Of a stretch of DNA of 64,000 nucleotides, positions 10,649 through 22,017 are shown one piece after another; the stretch's first letter is position 1, and each line of letters begins with the position of its first letter. The translations under genes were made by a program, and so were the position numbers. Below the pieces are notes generated by a model. It saw nothing but the letters and a program-made list of their open reading frames with translations. It did no database searches and was not told the DNA's origin. The stretch is from Timema cristinae. Lineage: Eukaryota > Arthropoda > Insecta > Phasmatodea > Timematidae. The stretch lies in assembly GCA_039000515.1 (NCBI GenBank), contig JBCFYV010000012.1, forward strand, positions 41,117,015 to 41,181,014, written 5' to 3'.

Positions 10649-11636
10649 CAGGTAATGCACCCGTAATCCCTAGATTGATCCCAGGGTAGAGCTCACCCCT
10701 GGTCAACTGGTGTTGTACAGATAGAGTGTAGTGTGTAGTGTTTAGTGTGTAGTGTGTAGTGTGTAGTGTGTAGCGTGTAATGCACAGTAGCAACACTCAC
10801 CCTGCAGGTAGTACGCCCGTCGTCCCTCGATGGAGCCCAGGGTAGAGCTCACCCCTGGTCGACTGGTGTTGTACAGATAGAGTGTAGTGTGTAGTGTGTA
10901 GTGTGTAGTGTGTAGTGTGTAGTGTGTAGTGTGTAGCGTGTAATGCACAGTAGCAACACTCACCCTGCAGGTAGTACGCCCGTCGTCCCTAGATTGATCC
11001 CAGGGTAGAGCTCACCCCTGGTCGACTGGTGTTGTACAGATAGAGTGTAGAGTGTAGTGTGTAGTGTGTAGTGTGTAGTGTGTAGTGTGTAGCGTGTAAT
11101 GCACAGTAGCAACACTCACCCTGCAGGTAGTACGCCCGTCGTCCCTCGATGGAGCCCAGGGTAGAGCTCACCCCTGGTCGACTGGTGTTGTACAGATAGA
11201 GTGTAGAGTGTAGAGTGTAGAGTGTAGTGTGTAGTGTGTAGTGTGTAGTGTGTAGCGTGTAATGCACAGTAGCAACACTCACCCTGCAGGTAGTACGCCC
11301 GTCGTCCCTAGATTGATCCCAGGGTAGAGCTCACCCCGGGTCGACTGGTGTTGTACAGATAGAGTGTAGTGTGTAGTGTGTAGTGTGTAGTGTGTAGCGT
11401 GTAATGCACAGTAGCAACACTCACCCTGCAGGTAGTACGCCCGTCGTCCCTAGATTGATCCCAGGGTAGAGCTCACCCCGGGTCGACTGGTGTTGTACAG
11501 ATAGAGTGTAGTGTGTAGTGTGTAGTGTGTAGCGTGTAATGCACAGTAGCAACACTCACCCTGCAGGTAGTACGCCCGTCGTCCCTCGATGGAGCCCAGG
11601 GTAGAGCTCACCCCTGGTCGACTGGTGTTGTACAGC
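10649..11636 (-). repeat. tandem array of exon tail, splice donor and intron
   Basis: There are seven copies of the last ~77 bp of the exon at 11560-11682, counting the exon itself. All but the outermost copy near 10649 begin with the same GTAGTACGCCC block; those starts are at 10808, 10971, 11127, 11290, 11432 and 11567 (+ coordinates), giving periods of 163, 156, 163, 142 and 135 bp. The length differences are multiples of 7 and come from a nested heptamer (TGTGTAG)n. Each unit repeats the donor GTGAGT (minus strand; ACTCAC at 10795, 10958, 11114, 11277, 11419 and 11554). Two exon variants alternate: one open (at 10808, 11127, 11567) and one with an in-frame TAG (near 10665 and at 10971, 11290, 11432). 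Confidence 0.93.
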
Positions 11637-11682
11637 TGGAGGGAGTCGAGGAGATCGATCCCAGGCTCCACGCCGGCGGCCG
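11560..11682 (-). CDS. internal exon, TSPN/laminin-G-like secreted protein
   Basis: On the minus strand a T-rich tract ending TTTGTTGCAG precedes a GC-rich 123-bp open exon, and a donor GTGAGT follows at 11559-11554. The exon is phase 1-1 (two bases complete the first codon, one base is left over), as is common for extracellular modules. It encodes about 41 residues: a short Ala/Gly lead, then EPGIDLLDSLQLYN, then GVSSTLGSIEGRRAYYLQ. The pattern of hydrophobic strand, GV, G and A..LQ resembles the first strands of thrombospondin N-terminal-like/laminin-G domains such as those opening NELL proteins and some collagens. That assignment is from memory of the family and is tentative. No other exon of this gene is visible, so its introns are long. 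The downstream intron begins with the donor array. Confidence 0.65.
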
Positions 11683-11699
11683 CTGCAACAAACAACAAA

Positions 11700-12134
11700 C
11701 AAAACAAAGATAAAAAATATGTTGGTCATCTGCCCTTCCTTCCATTCCTTTACTATTAAATTTCCCCTGCTTACTTACACCCTATTATAGTCAACATTTT
11801 CTGGTTTCAAATGTTTCTGTATTTTGGATTACAATCTCGTTTATAGATAGATGCAAAAGCTCATGTGGTTAAATGTTAAACAAATAAATCCTATGATTTG
11901 GATGCTTGTTGTTCTTAAATCCTTCTTAAAGTGATTGTTAAAGAAAAGTGTATAAATAAATTGGACGACACAATACTAAAAACTTTATCACAGCTTGTAA
12001 CACAATGTTCAAAAGTAAGTTCTTAATAACCCACTCTTAAGTAAATTTTCTTTAAAAGAAACAGACACAATAATATCACCTAATAATAACAGACAAACAG
12101 ACAAATTTACATAGGGAAATACAGAATTGTAAAA
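11700..12134. other. intronic AT-rich tract
   Basis: This lies immediately upstream of the exon in transcription direction. No exon or repeat is recognised. Confidence 0.5.
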
Positions 12135-12245
12135 TCCACATTTTTAGGTTCGGGTTCACATAAAACGTCGAGTCGTATTAATCTCGAGATCGAAAATTTT
12201 CACGACTAGAATACTTTCTCTTTTTGCTAAAGTAAAAAGAAACTC
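12135..12245 (-). repeat. dispersed repeat family R, fragment
   Basis: The reverse complement shows AGAGAAAGTATTCTAGTCG, then CTCGAGAT and GACGTTTTATGTGAACCC, matching the first ~110 bp of R. Confidence 0.6.
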
Positions 12246-12247
12246 AC

Positions 12248-12490
12248 TCGTTTTGGTCGGCACGCGGACAAAATGTCGGGATAATATAGTACGGTTTGCT
12301 GGTAATGGAAAGGTCATGGTTCTAATCCAGGCCGGATGTTCTAAGGCTGTTTTTTTTCTTAATGGGCTTATACTTTCCCTTCATGTAAGTGCGGGTGTAT
12401 TTACAATAAATTATTCCTTAGTCATCAATTTCCTATTAGCCTAATTAAAGTATTTTTTATTCCGGACAGGTAGTAGAACGCTGTAGAAAA
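12248..12490 (+). mobile_element. SINE-A copy, diverged
   Basis: It has TTTTGGTCGGCACGCGGAC, GGTTCTAATCCAGGCCGG, CCCTTCATGTAAGTGCGGG and a 3' end ATTCCGGACAGGTAGTAGAA. The 63-codon open frame across it is not coding. Confidence 0.75.
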
Positions 12491-13074
12491 TATATAAATA
12501 AACACTAGAATGTTTTTACATTAATTAAGTCAAAGACACATTTTTGAAAATGAGATTAATTTCAATAAAATTATGGAAATTATATTGGAAACAAAACCCT
12601 CAAAATGAACCGGTTCAGGGATTGAGCCATAAGAAACCGGCTAGGGAACCATTACACTAAATGTGCGACCAGCCATAGGAGGTCCCAAGTACTAGAAGCA
12701 ATGAGGAGGCAAATTAATAAAAACTTTTAAAATAAGAATCCACTGTAGAACCCTAACTGTTCGCTTGTCAAGAACTTTATCGTTCACACGCAATACAGAA
12801 ACGCTGGAAAAGTTGCCTATGTAACAAGGCTGAGAAACAGACGAAAAACTTATTTTTCATCTTCAATTAAGGCATTAATGTCTTAATTAATTGAATTTCT
12901 TCTTAATACATCTCTTTTCCCTGGGATTCAATGATCTGAATTATTAAACAAAAAATTCTGACATAGGCCTGCCTATAAGGGACGTTAAAAACGAGTCAAT
13001 TCATTGCAATGAATCACCTGTTCTGTCTTCATCGTACCTTCAACAATAGGTCATTCAACACTGTCCTTACCAGA
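12491..13074. other. AT-rich spacer
   Basis: No gene is seen. A tRNA-like GATTGAGCC-type motif near 12620 is too degraded to call. Confidence 0.4.
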
Positions 13075-13312
13075 TTTGGTGGTCGAATGGTCTAAGGCAT
13101 CCCTCTATCAATATACTGGACTACCAGTGAAGGTGAGATCGGGGCTAAAATCTCAGACGGGTGTAGCGAGGCTGGTTATCCGGAATGGTTTTACACTCCC
13201 CCTTCATGCAAGAGAGGGTACATTTCCTCTAAATTAAACCTTCCTCACCTCGAACACATTAACGTAAATAGTTAATAAACGTAGAACCCAAACGAGTAGC
13301 AGGTTACCGCAA
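13075..13312 (+). mobile_element. SINE-A copy, diverged
   Basis: The blocks TTTGGTGGTCGAATGGTCTA, CAGACGGGTGTAGCGAGG, CCCTTCATGCAAGAG and CCCAAACGAGTAGCAGG occur in family order. TA-rich simple sequence follows. Confidence 0.75.
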
Positions 13313-13688
13313 CCATGTATATATGTATATGTATATATATAAATAAATATGTATTTGTATACATATATATATATAAATATATAGTGTATTTTATATGTGA
13401 GTCATGAGAAAAATATTTGATTTAAATTTAATTTCCCTGAGATATACTTTTTGCTTACAAATTTTTCTTAAAATTGACTGAAATTAGTTCTTATTCAAAC
13501 AATTTGACTAAATTTTGCCACCATTTTTTAGAACTGAGTTCATTAGCCGTTTTTGGGTTGTTGCCAGGGAAAGCAAGTCTTGACAGGACTGCACCTGTAA
13601 ACTGTTCCCACTCCTAAAAAACCACATACAATTTACTATTATGAATGAATCTATGTTATTGGATGGATCTAAAGGAAAAGTGAGTTTA

Positions 13689-13939
13689 TTTTAGCACCAC
13701 CTATACTTTCTTACTACCGTTAGGGTTATACGCTTATTACTAACTACAGATGTTTTTAGGAAAGTTATATTTAAAGTTATATTTAAAAGTGAACCCACAT
13801 TTTCTAGGAAGGAAAGTAGAAAATTATTTAGGAAAAAAGCCTTAATAAACCCAACCAAGATTACAACCTCGATCTTCCCGTCATAGGCAGTCTAGTTTAC
13901 TGAGAGAGTAGCGCGTTAGACCACGCGGGCACCTACGCT
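13689..13939 (-). mobile_element. SINE-A copy
   Basis: It reads TTTTAGCACCACC (reverse tail) through GAACCCACATTTTC and CTCGATCTTCCCGTCATAGG to TTAGACCACGCGGGCACC (reverse head). It is full length and diverged. Confidence 0.8.
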
Positions 13940-14685
13940 GGTGGAAAATTATTTAGTGAACAATTTAGTGAAACAATTTACTATCACAGTCCTCTCAAGC
14001 CTTGGAAACAGCCCAGAATCACTCATAATTAAAATATTTTAGGCAAGCTTCACCAAAAATATTTTATTATATGCAGCCGAATAAAAGCGTGTTAAATTTT
14101 ATAAGTGTATTTAAACGCTTTGTTATTACTTACCTATAGCTACATTTGTAGCAGAAACATGAACATTGCATGCAAGAAGTTATCAGGAAAGTGTAGGCCA
14201 TGGGAATGATGGGGGATGAAGCTGTGAGGAACAAGTTAGCTGTCACGAACAGAAACAGAATAAGGAATGAATTTTTTGGGAAATAGTTGGGGTACAGGTA
14301 GTATATGATGATAGAGAAAGCAGGAGTGAGATGGTATGGTATGTAATGAGGATGGAAAGAAAATAATCCCAAGAAGACTGATGGAAATGAGGTATGTAAG
14401 AAAAAAAGTGTAAGAGATGGGAGGAAAAGATAATAGCAAATGTGCGAGGGTTATGAGTAGAATAAAAGCAAATGAAGGAGGAATAGCGGTGGAAGTAATA
14501 AAATATTAAGGCATTTTACGAGAAAATCTCGACCCCAGTTTGGAATCAGTTGATGATAATATTACATACTTATACAAAAAATATTACGTTCAATCATTCT
14601 TGTTTTAACATTATTTCTGTCATAAAAATATGTAGGCTAAACGGAAATAAAAATCCAACCCTATTGGTGTAGTGCCTGTTTATGT
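13940..14685. other. unassigned tract
   Basis: The sequence is purine-rich at about 14200-14440. Two overlapping minus-strand frames there are hydrophobic low-complexity reads and are not called. Confidence 0.4.
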
Positions 14686-14815
14686 ATATACAGTGTGTCT
14701 AAAATTTGTTTGAGTCCCATCGTTTGATAACTGATTTCTTACAATTCAAAATGCCAACGCTGACCATCGCTCAAATGGCTGCATACATGAGAACTTTCAC
14801 CTTTTCAAACATGTA
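14686..14815 (+). mobile_element. possible DNA transposon 5' end
   Basis: ACAGTGTGTCTAAAATTTG resembles a transposon terminus. About 65 bp later an ATG opens a 21-codon peptide (MPTLTIAQMAAY, then a stop) like the start of a helix-turn-helix transposase. No matching right end is found, so the call is weak. Confidence 0.3.
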
Positions 14816-15347
14816 GAGATCTTGACCCAATAATAGTGTATGTGTTTTAATTTTGGTTTAGATATTTCCATTAGTTCAAAATTCAAGTGGAATTCAGGGA
14901 ACATTGGGGGCATTATTCCTACTATTACTATTAACTGTTATTACATAAGCACGTGGTTAAACCTAGTATTTTCTATTGCACAATTTTGTATGTCTTCCCG
15001 CTCCTTTTAGGTTTAGACAAAATGAAAAGGTGAGGCTGCAGTTTGATTCCAACCGGATTATGTAAACAGAATTCTTATACTGTCGTTTTTTCCTCGGCTA
15101 CTAGCGAATGCCAGAATACATTATTAATTAATTAATTCGTTCTTTAAATTTCTTCCTTATGAAATTGGCTAATAACTAAACCGATTGAGCTTTAATAATG
15201 AATAGCATGAAACGTTGTTCCTCGACGTATGAATAGACTACATAGCAAATATATAGCAAATATACTAGAGGCTTGAGTTAACGTTTATTTTGTTTTATAG
15301 AATATAAACCAAATTATAAATTGAATATAATTTTATGAAACATTTTA

Positions 15348-15598
15348 CCGACTTGAGTGGTCAAATGGTTTAAGGAATCACTCTTCCATTATAATGTACT
15401 GCTGATAGTGGGAAGATCGGGGTTCAAATCCTAGTCGGGTGTACTGAGAATGGTTTTCCTAAATATATTTTCGATCCCTCCCCACAAAAATGTGGGTATG
15501 CGTTTTATAAATTTAACCTTTCTTATTCCTAGCACATCAGAGGCATTATTACATATGTGCCAAATACAAACAAGTAGTGAGACGCGGTGACAAAAAAA
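15348..15598 (+). mobile_element. SINE-A copy
   Basis: It has ACTTGAGTGGTCAAATGG, GGGTTCAAATCCTAGTCGGG, TGGTTTTCCTAAATA and GTAGTGAGACGCGGTGA followed by poly-A. Full length. Confidence 0.83.
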
Positions 15599-16024
15599 GT
15601 TTTAATTATATGTGTTCTATTTTAAAGAGTGCATATTGAATGCACAAATAAATACTCACTACACGACTCATGCTGCTATATGAACAAAATGGCCTAGATC
15701 GACGACAAATATCTTGTTTTCTGTAATCTAAATTACAATAAAAGGCCTTATCTGTACGTAAACAAACAATACTACATACACACGTCAGATAACGTGACAT
15801 TTTGAAGTAACTTTATTCCTTAAAACAACGGAAATATTTAATAGCATCTCAACTTGTTGACTGAACGTCACAACAAAAAACGTGACGTCAAACATCGTAC
15901 GATAGTTTTTTTCCCCTATCATCTATTATTAGAGATTTCAAGCGCATTGCCGTGGCTTAGTGGTTGAAGGTGGGGGAGCAGAGATAACTTAATTCGCTCA
16001 CATGCTGTGTAGTAAAATACTCTT

Positions 16025-16242
16025 TATAAGCGAACTATAGACGTCGGTCAACGTCTGATAATCAACGTAAGCGAGCTATAGAGACCGGTCCACGTTTGAT
16101 AATAATCAATGTAAGCGAGCTATAGAGACCGGTCAACGTTTGAGAATAATCAATTTAAGCGAATTATAGAAGCAGGTCAACGTTTGATATGAAATATAAG
16201 TAAGATATTATAAAGGTCGGTCAATTAATAGTAAATTTTAAG
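16025..16242 (+). repeat. 44-bp minisatellite
   Basis: The unit AAGCGAGCTATAGAGACCGG plus TCAACGTTTGATAATAATCA starts at 16028, 16069, 16113 and 16157, with a fifth degraded copy near 16198. Periods are 41-44 bp. It leads straight into the 37-bp satellite. Confidence 0.85.
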
Positions 16243-16243
16243 G

Positions 16244-17540
16244 TTTGATGCTTGATCACAAAAATTGAAAATTTCAAAATTTGATGCTTGATTACAATAA
16301 ATGGTAAATTTCGAAATTTTATCATAATTATAATAAATTGTAAATTTTGGAATTTAATACTTGATAACAATTAATGATAAGATTTTGAGATTTGATGTTT
16401 GATTTATATTATTGATATACTTTAGGATTTTATATTTGATTTTAATAGTTGGTTAATTTTAAAATTTGAAGCTTGATTTTTAAAAAAAACATTAATTTTT
16501 AAGATGTTATTCTAAATATCAGTAAATGGTAATTTCTTATAATGCTTGATCACAATAAATGATAAGTTACTGTCAGGTTTAATTCTTGATCTAAATAGAT
16601 GGAAAAAATTTTAAATTTATATCGATCTTGATAAATGTTGAGTATAAATTAGATAAGATAATTGGTCTTAAAAGATGGTAAGATTTGAGTTTTCTAAGTA
16701 ATAAATTATATCAATAACGATACAATTTTGAAATTTGTAGCTTGATATAAATGGATGGTAGCTTTTTATGATTTTTGATAAATCTAGATATTTGTAAATT
16801 TTGAAATTATTTGCTTTAGCTCAACAAAATGGAATATTTTGAGGTTTGATACTATTTATTAATGGTTGGAAAATTTTAAATATGATTGTTGATCTATAAA
16901 TATTGTGTTTTTTAGATTTCATGCATGATCTGATTGAGTGATACATTTGAAATGCATTGCTTAGTCTCAATGGATTGGTAAATTTAAAAAAATATGCTTG
17001 TTCCAATGAATGGTAAATTTTAAAACTTAATGCTTAATATAAAATTATGATACATTTTGAGATGTAATGCTTGATCCTTATAAATTGTACATTTTTAATT
17101 TGATACTAATTCTCACTAAATGGTAAATTTTTAGGGTTCGGTGCTTGACTTCAATGGGTTAAATTTTGCGATTTGAAGCTGAATATCTACATATTTTATG
17201 ATTATGAAATTTTATGCTTGATCTTAATGGATGTGCAATTTTAAAAACTTATGCTCAATTGTATCAGATAGTTAGTGTTGACATTTGGTGCTAGGTTGCA
17301 AAATATAGTACATTTTGAGGTTTTATGCCAGATCTCAATAAAGGGTAAATTTTGAGCTAGATTTAAAAAAAATTAGGTTTAATTCTTGATATAAAAAATA
17401 GTAGCATTGTATGGGAAAGAAAAAACTATTATATATAACTTGACGTAATTAATAGTTTCCCATGTAATTGTTTAATGTAAATAATGAAGTTCACTACGAT
17501 GTTGGATACATTTTGGGATTTGATGCTATATTATACATTT
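16244..17540 (+). repeat. decayed ~37-bp satellite
   Basis: The consensus-like unit is TTTGATGCTTGATCACAATA followed by AATGGTAAATTTTGAAA. Successive units start at 16244, 16280, 16318, 16353, 16391, 16428 and 16465 (spacing 35-38), and the pattern continues with strong divergence to about 17402, with one more copy near 17505-17535. Estimated about 32 units. It has no coding capacity and is easily missed because copies differ at many positions. Confidence 0.88.
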
Positions 17541-18165
17541 TTCACCAAATCTAGTGCAACAGAAACTTATCTCAGGCACTTAACCTAGTGTTAAGTCAAT
17601 TAATCTACAAATGTGAAAATTAAGTTTGGTTACAGACACAGCCACACTAGATATTTATTTCAACTCTATAGCATTTAATTATTTTACCCTAATATCATTT
17701 ATGTAAACTAAGTGTTTACTTAGCTTGGATAGCTAGACTTCAAACCCAATCATCTTATAAACGTCAAAGTTTCATTTACAGAAGTGGACCTAAAGTATAG
17801 CTATGAATTTGACTAGATTTCTTTATTAACCTAGTGGAAAATTAAGTCTAAGCTTGGTCTTTATTTATAATTATTTTAAAGATACGCCAACAAATATTCC
17901 GCATCTTAGTACTAAATCATTATAATAAAAGACTAAAGAAAAACTAAATGTTTTTAATATAATCGTTTAAGAACTGTTTTCGCAAGAGCTTAAGATTTAT
18001 TTGCTATTAGCATTGTGGATCTCCTGAATATACTGTGCTCTGAATCACCACTGAGCCATCCAGATACATTTCATTATTAAGGTCATATATAATAAAATAT
18101 TTAAAAAATGTATATCTACTATTAAATTATTATTTATAATTAATATGCGACCTTGAGCACAAGAC
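17541..18165. other. AT-rich tract
   Basis: No gene or recognised repeat is seen. Confidence 0.5.
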
Positions 18166-18245
18166 AAACTTACTTGGCTCAATGGTAAGAACTTTGGCTT
18201 GCTTACTCCAAGGTACTGGGTTCGATTCCCATGTTAAGTTGTTAT
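18166..18245 (+). mobile_element. tRNA-like SINE-F relic
   Basis: It has TACTTGGCTCAATGGTAAGA (A-box region) and GGGTTCGATTCCCATG (B-box). It shares head and end with 38352-38441 and 59708-59900. The acceptor and anticodon arms do not pair well enough for a functional tRNA. Confidence 0.5.
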
Positions 18246-18259
18246 TTTTAATTATATAT

Positions 18260-20251
18260 CTGAACCAAAACATTAAGATGAGCGTCTTTGCGTTATTTTC
18301 TGTAGATATTTTATAATTATATTTAGATCACCATTAAAAGAGCATCACCTGAAAACAGACATATTAAAAACTAGATCTACTTGAATGTAAACATAAGACA
18401 GTATTATGTTCTGTAACGGTTTCTTATTAGCTATAAGACAAATACATTTTTTTTTTCAATTTTGGCTATTCTAACTTGAGTTTGTATATGCTCTATAAAA
18501 AAATTATTCTTACAACGATCCGACTGTAATAATTGTCCTGTAAAGACATACCTGAACAATAGAGTAGAATCCAGATTAAGAACACGACAAATCTTTCAAC
18601 GTTTACGTAGTGACGAAACATATTACTCTTTTTTTTTAGTTGTCAGCGAGAATAATACAAATTAAAATCACAACAGTTTACAAACGAAATATTAATGAAA
18701 TAATAAATAAATATTTATTTTTTGTGTGAAATTTAATATTTTGGTATAAAATTAATATATGAAATTATATATATAAATGTTATATTTAAAGAAATTGATT
18801 TTTTCACACTATTTGTGTAAAAAAATTATACAACGTAAAGAGTCACATTTGTATTTCTTGTTTGATAATAAAGTTGATAAAATATGTGTGTAAGTATAGC
18901 AGCACAATTTACTTTTTCATTTGTAAATACACTATTTTTTTTTTTAATAAAAGCAGGCTCAAACAAACAACTCTTTTACGAGTAATTATTGATAATTCAG
19001 TCACATTATCAAACACTGATTGAAGTAATTTTATTTTAACTAATTAAATTGAAATAAAAACAACTACGTTTAAGCGCAAAATATTTAAACAAGAAAATTG
19101 TTCACGATTGTCTTAGATGTCACACGTGTTAATGAATTAACCCTTTTAAAATTAAAAAAACAAATACACACATCACGCGATTACTCCGACAAATACTAAA
19201 AACCGTAAATCGGGTGCCAAGCATCTGAAGAGACCGACGTTTAGCGAACGAATGAAAAGAATGGCTCTCATAGCAAGGAAGTTGCGAAGCAAAAAGAAAT
19301 AAATATATACGTAAAAGAAAAGGAATAATAAAAAAAAATCTATAAAACGAGGAGACCGCTTTTGAGCATCCGATGTGCTGATAAATCAACAAGGAAACAA
19401 AACATCTCTTTTTACACCTGGCCTCAGGTTACCTCACACCGCCGATAATTGGCTGACTACATGATACTTTTTAGGGAGCTGTGACACTGGGCCAAGGTCA
19501 AATATTAAGCAGCTTGTTGGCAAGGGGGAGGAGGGGATAAATGTAGGGGGGAAAGGGGAAGAGGGCAGAGACAGGTTGAAGGAATGAATATGCAGATCTT
19601 GAGATTCATGCTATTCATGCTACACTCATTCAGTTGGTTCAATGCTCGAATCGAATCCCTAAGCAGTCTGTGTATAGATAGTGAAGCGGTTATCCCAACC
19701 GAATGATAAGGAAGGTCTAGATTCGATGCCTATCAGTGGCACTCGATTAATGAATGCGGGAACAGCTTCTAAAATTCCACCCTACTAATTCTGTTTCCTC
19801 ATGTTTTATAGCTATTTTTAATATGTAAAACGTCTTAATACCCATGCGGACTACACTCACATCTACACCTACGAGCTAGGGAGTAGATAGATTTAATTTC
19901 AAATAAATGCGCCCGCAAATTGGGTGAAGGAATGATGGGAAACCTTTTTAGGGAGAACAAAAAAATTCATTACACTTTGTTGGGATTCAAATTACGACCA
20001 AATGGTAAACTAGACAAGACGAGACAGATGTCTTTGTACTTAATATCAATCATGTTACAATACACCATCTTTTAGTTTAAATCTTGCACTTGCCTTCAGG
20101 ATTTAAAATGACAATTTCCGAAGAGATTACCACGTTTGGTTCACTAGGATATACAATTATGTGTATAATATAATATATAATCCCGTTGATGGAATCATGC
20201 AACGCCAAGAGCTCTGTACAACAATAAAACTGATAATATTTTGAGTAACAC
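18260..20251. other. unassigned AT-rich tract
   Basis: No gene is recognised. A G-rich stretch at about 19516-19580 (GGGGGAGGAGGGG and similar) could form a G-quadruplex. A weak tRNA-like pattern near 19670-19760 is too degraded to call. Confidence 0.4.
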
Positions 20252-20497
20252 TTAGTACCACGTCTTATTATCCGTTCGGTTTATACGCTCAAGTACTAAT
20301 TACGCTAATGGATTAGGAATGGGTAAGGTTGAATTTAGAGGAAAAGAACCCGCATTTGCGTGGAAGGAGAGTGGAAAACCATTTAGGAAAAATCCCCCCG
20401 GTTCACCCGAGCGAGATTTGAACCTCGATCTCCCGATCCTCGACAGTCTAGCTCAACACGAAACTAGCGCGTTAGTTAACAACACCACCGAGGTGGG
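20252..20497 (-). mobile_element. SINE-A copy
   Basis: It reads TTAGTACCACGTCTTATTA and CCGCATTTGCGTGGAAGG through GATTTGAACCTCGATCTCCC to AACACCACCGAGGTGGG. Full length in reverse. The 67-codon open frame over it is not a gene. Confidence 0.85.
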
Positions 20498-20614
20498 TAC
20501 TCTTTTGGAGATGTTAAAATAATAGCTAGCAAAGCCATGGGATTAGATATTTTAGACTGACCCCATTTAATTACCGTATGTGTTTTAAAGTTTGGGTATA
20601 AGGTAACACGATAC

Positions 20615-20930
20615 TCTAGACCGGTCGTTGGTGACCTGGCGGTCTAGGGGTAAGGTGTCAGACTTCTATGCTGGCGGCCGGGGTTCAATCCTCGGTCCCG
20701 GCACAGATTTATCTGATTACCAAACCCTTCCTTCACCTCTGACAAGACATCTTGTGAATGTGGGGAATGCCAGCCTCCACCGTGGTTCGGATTCCACGTT
20801 AAACTGTAGGTCCTTCATTTCATCTCACAATCACCCTACCATTACACATTAGCGTAAGAGCGTATAACCCGAATGGGTAGTAAGACGCGGTGCTGATAAT
20901 AATAATAATAATAATAATCTAGACCGGTCG
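20615..20930 (+). mobile_element. SINE-B copy, full length, with TSD
   Basis: The insert 20628-20917 has head GGTGACCTGGCGGTCTAGGG, B-box-like GGGGTTCAATCCTCGG, the body, and tail GCGTATAACCCGAATGGGTA followed by (TAA)n. Perfect 13-bp duplications TCTAGACCGGTCG lie at 20615-20627 and 20918-20930. This is the best reference copy of the family. Confidence 0.95.
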
Positions 20931-21138
20931 ACAACAAGTCTTCTACAAAGAGTGTGCAACTACTAAAGAAATAGAAGCATGAATAGTGTACCAGTCTATT
21001 GCCAACTGACGGATTCTACCCCAAACAAATGAACAAATCTTTTATGATACCTTACTCATCTAAAATCCCTTAAATTAAGTCTTTAATGACCCTTGTGACA
21101 AGCAAATAGTAGTAACAATAACATATCGATAGACAAGC

Positions 21139-21369
21139 AAACTAAAACGTCAAGCTCATTAAGCCTAGTTTGTCAGCCATGGGGAGGTTAGGGTTCGAAT
21201 CTCGGTTGGATATTCTGTGAATGTTTTTAATTTTTATAAATTGACTCCCACACTATCTTTATGAGAATTTAGGTACATTTCCTTTAAATGCTCAGCCTTC
21301 ATCCTTATCAAATTAATGTAGTTAAAGGTGAATAAAGTAGACAGGTAGTAAGACGCGGTGAAAAAAAAC
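21139..21369 (+). mobile_element. SINE-A copy, 5'-eroded
   Basis: It begins within the head (CTAAAACGTCAAGCTCATTA), keeps GGGTTCGAATCTCGGTTGG, and ends GTAGTAAGACGCGGTGA followed by poly-A. Confidence 0.75.
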
Positions 21370-22017
21370 TGATACAAAAAAGTTCTGGCCAAGTACACTT
21401 TTTTATACTCTTTAAAGATTAAAGCCGATGCATTTCCTTAAAATTCCCCCTATTTATTCAGGTCTTGGATTATTTAGTCAAGGCTACGTGTAGCTCAGAT
21501 GGCCAGTCGGATGGGAAGACCTTAAAAGAATAAAGTATAAATGCCAGTATAAAAAAACAAAGGCCTACTATTCATAAACATGACCTACGTTTTCACTCCG
21601 AATCACGCCATACGATGACGCAACATGAAAGTATTTTACATTAGTCCCTCTCTCTCTCTCTGTTTCGTCAGTCTAACGGCACGGTAATTACGGTGATTAG
21701 TACCGAGTAATCCGGAGTGAGATGGCTTGAATATAAGAACGAGATTCCTGTGTGACCTGATGTCTTTTTTACTACTTGCGCTGTAAAGATAAGCCAAGAT
21801 AGAGTAAAAACGCGGTATGAAAGAGAGTTTAAGAAATACTGACATAATTTTGTTTGTGTTCAACACCGATTACATTTTATTATATTGTTAGTTATTGATG
21901 TAATTAGGGTGCAGGGATGGTTGGAGTGTTTGCACCCCTTGATCTCTATTAAATAATCTATAAATGGTGTTAATTTAATGCATTTTGACTTGCCAAACTG
22001 ATTTTGTTTACTGAATT
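21370..22017. other. unassigned tract
   Basis: No gene is recognised. The minus-strand 76-codon frame at 21636-21866 has no motif. Confidence 0.4.

Noticed and set aside
10742..11282. Minus-strand frames of 73-97 codons as a repeat protein gene
   Set aside because: They are reads through the exon-tail array into heptamer repeats; only the copy at 11560-11682 has an acceptor and full exon.
16025..16242. CRISPR-like array
   Set aside because: The spacers are not unique; the whole 44-bp unit repeats, so it is a minisatellite.
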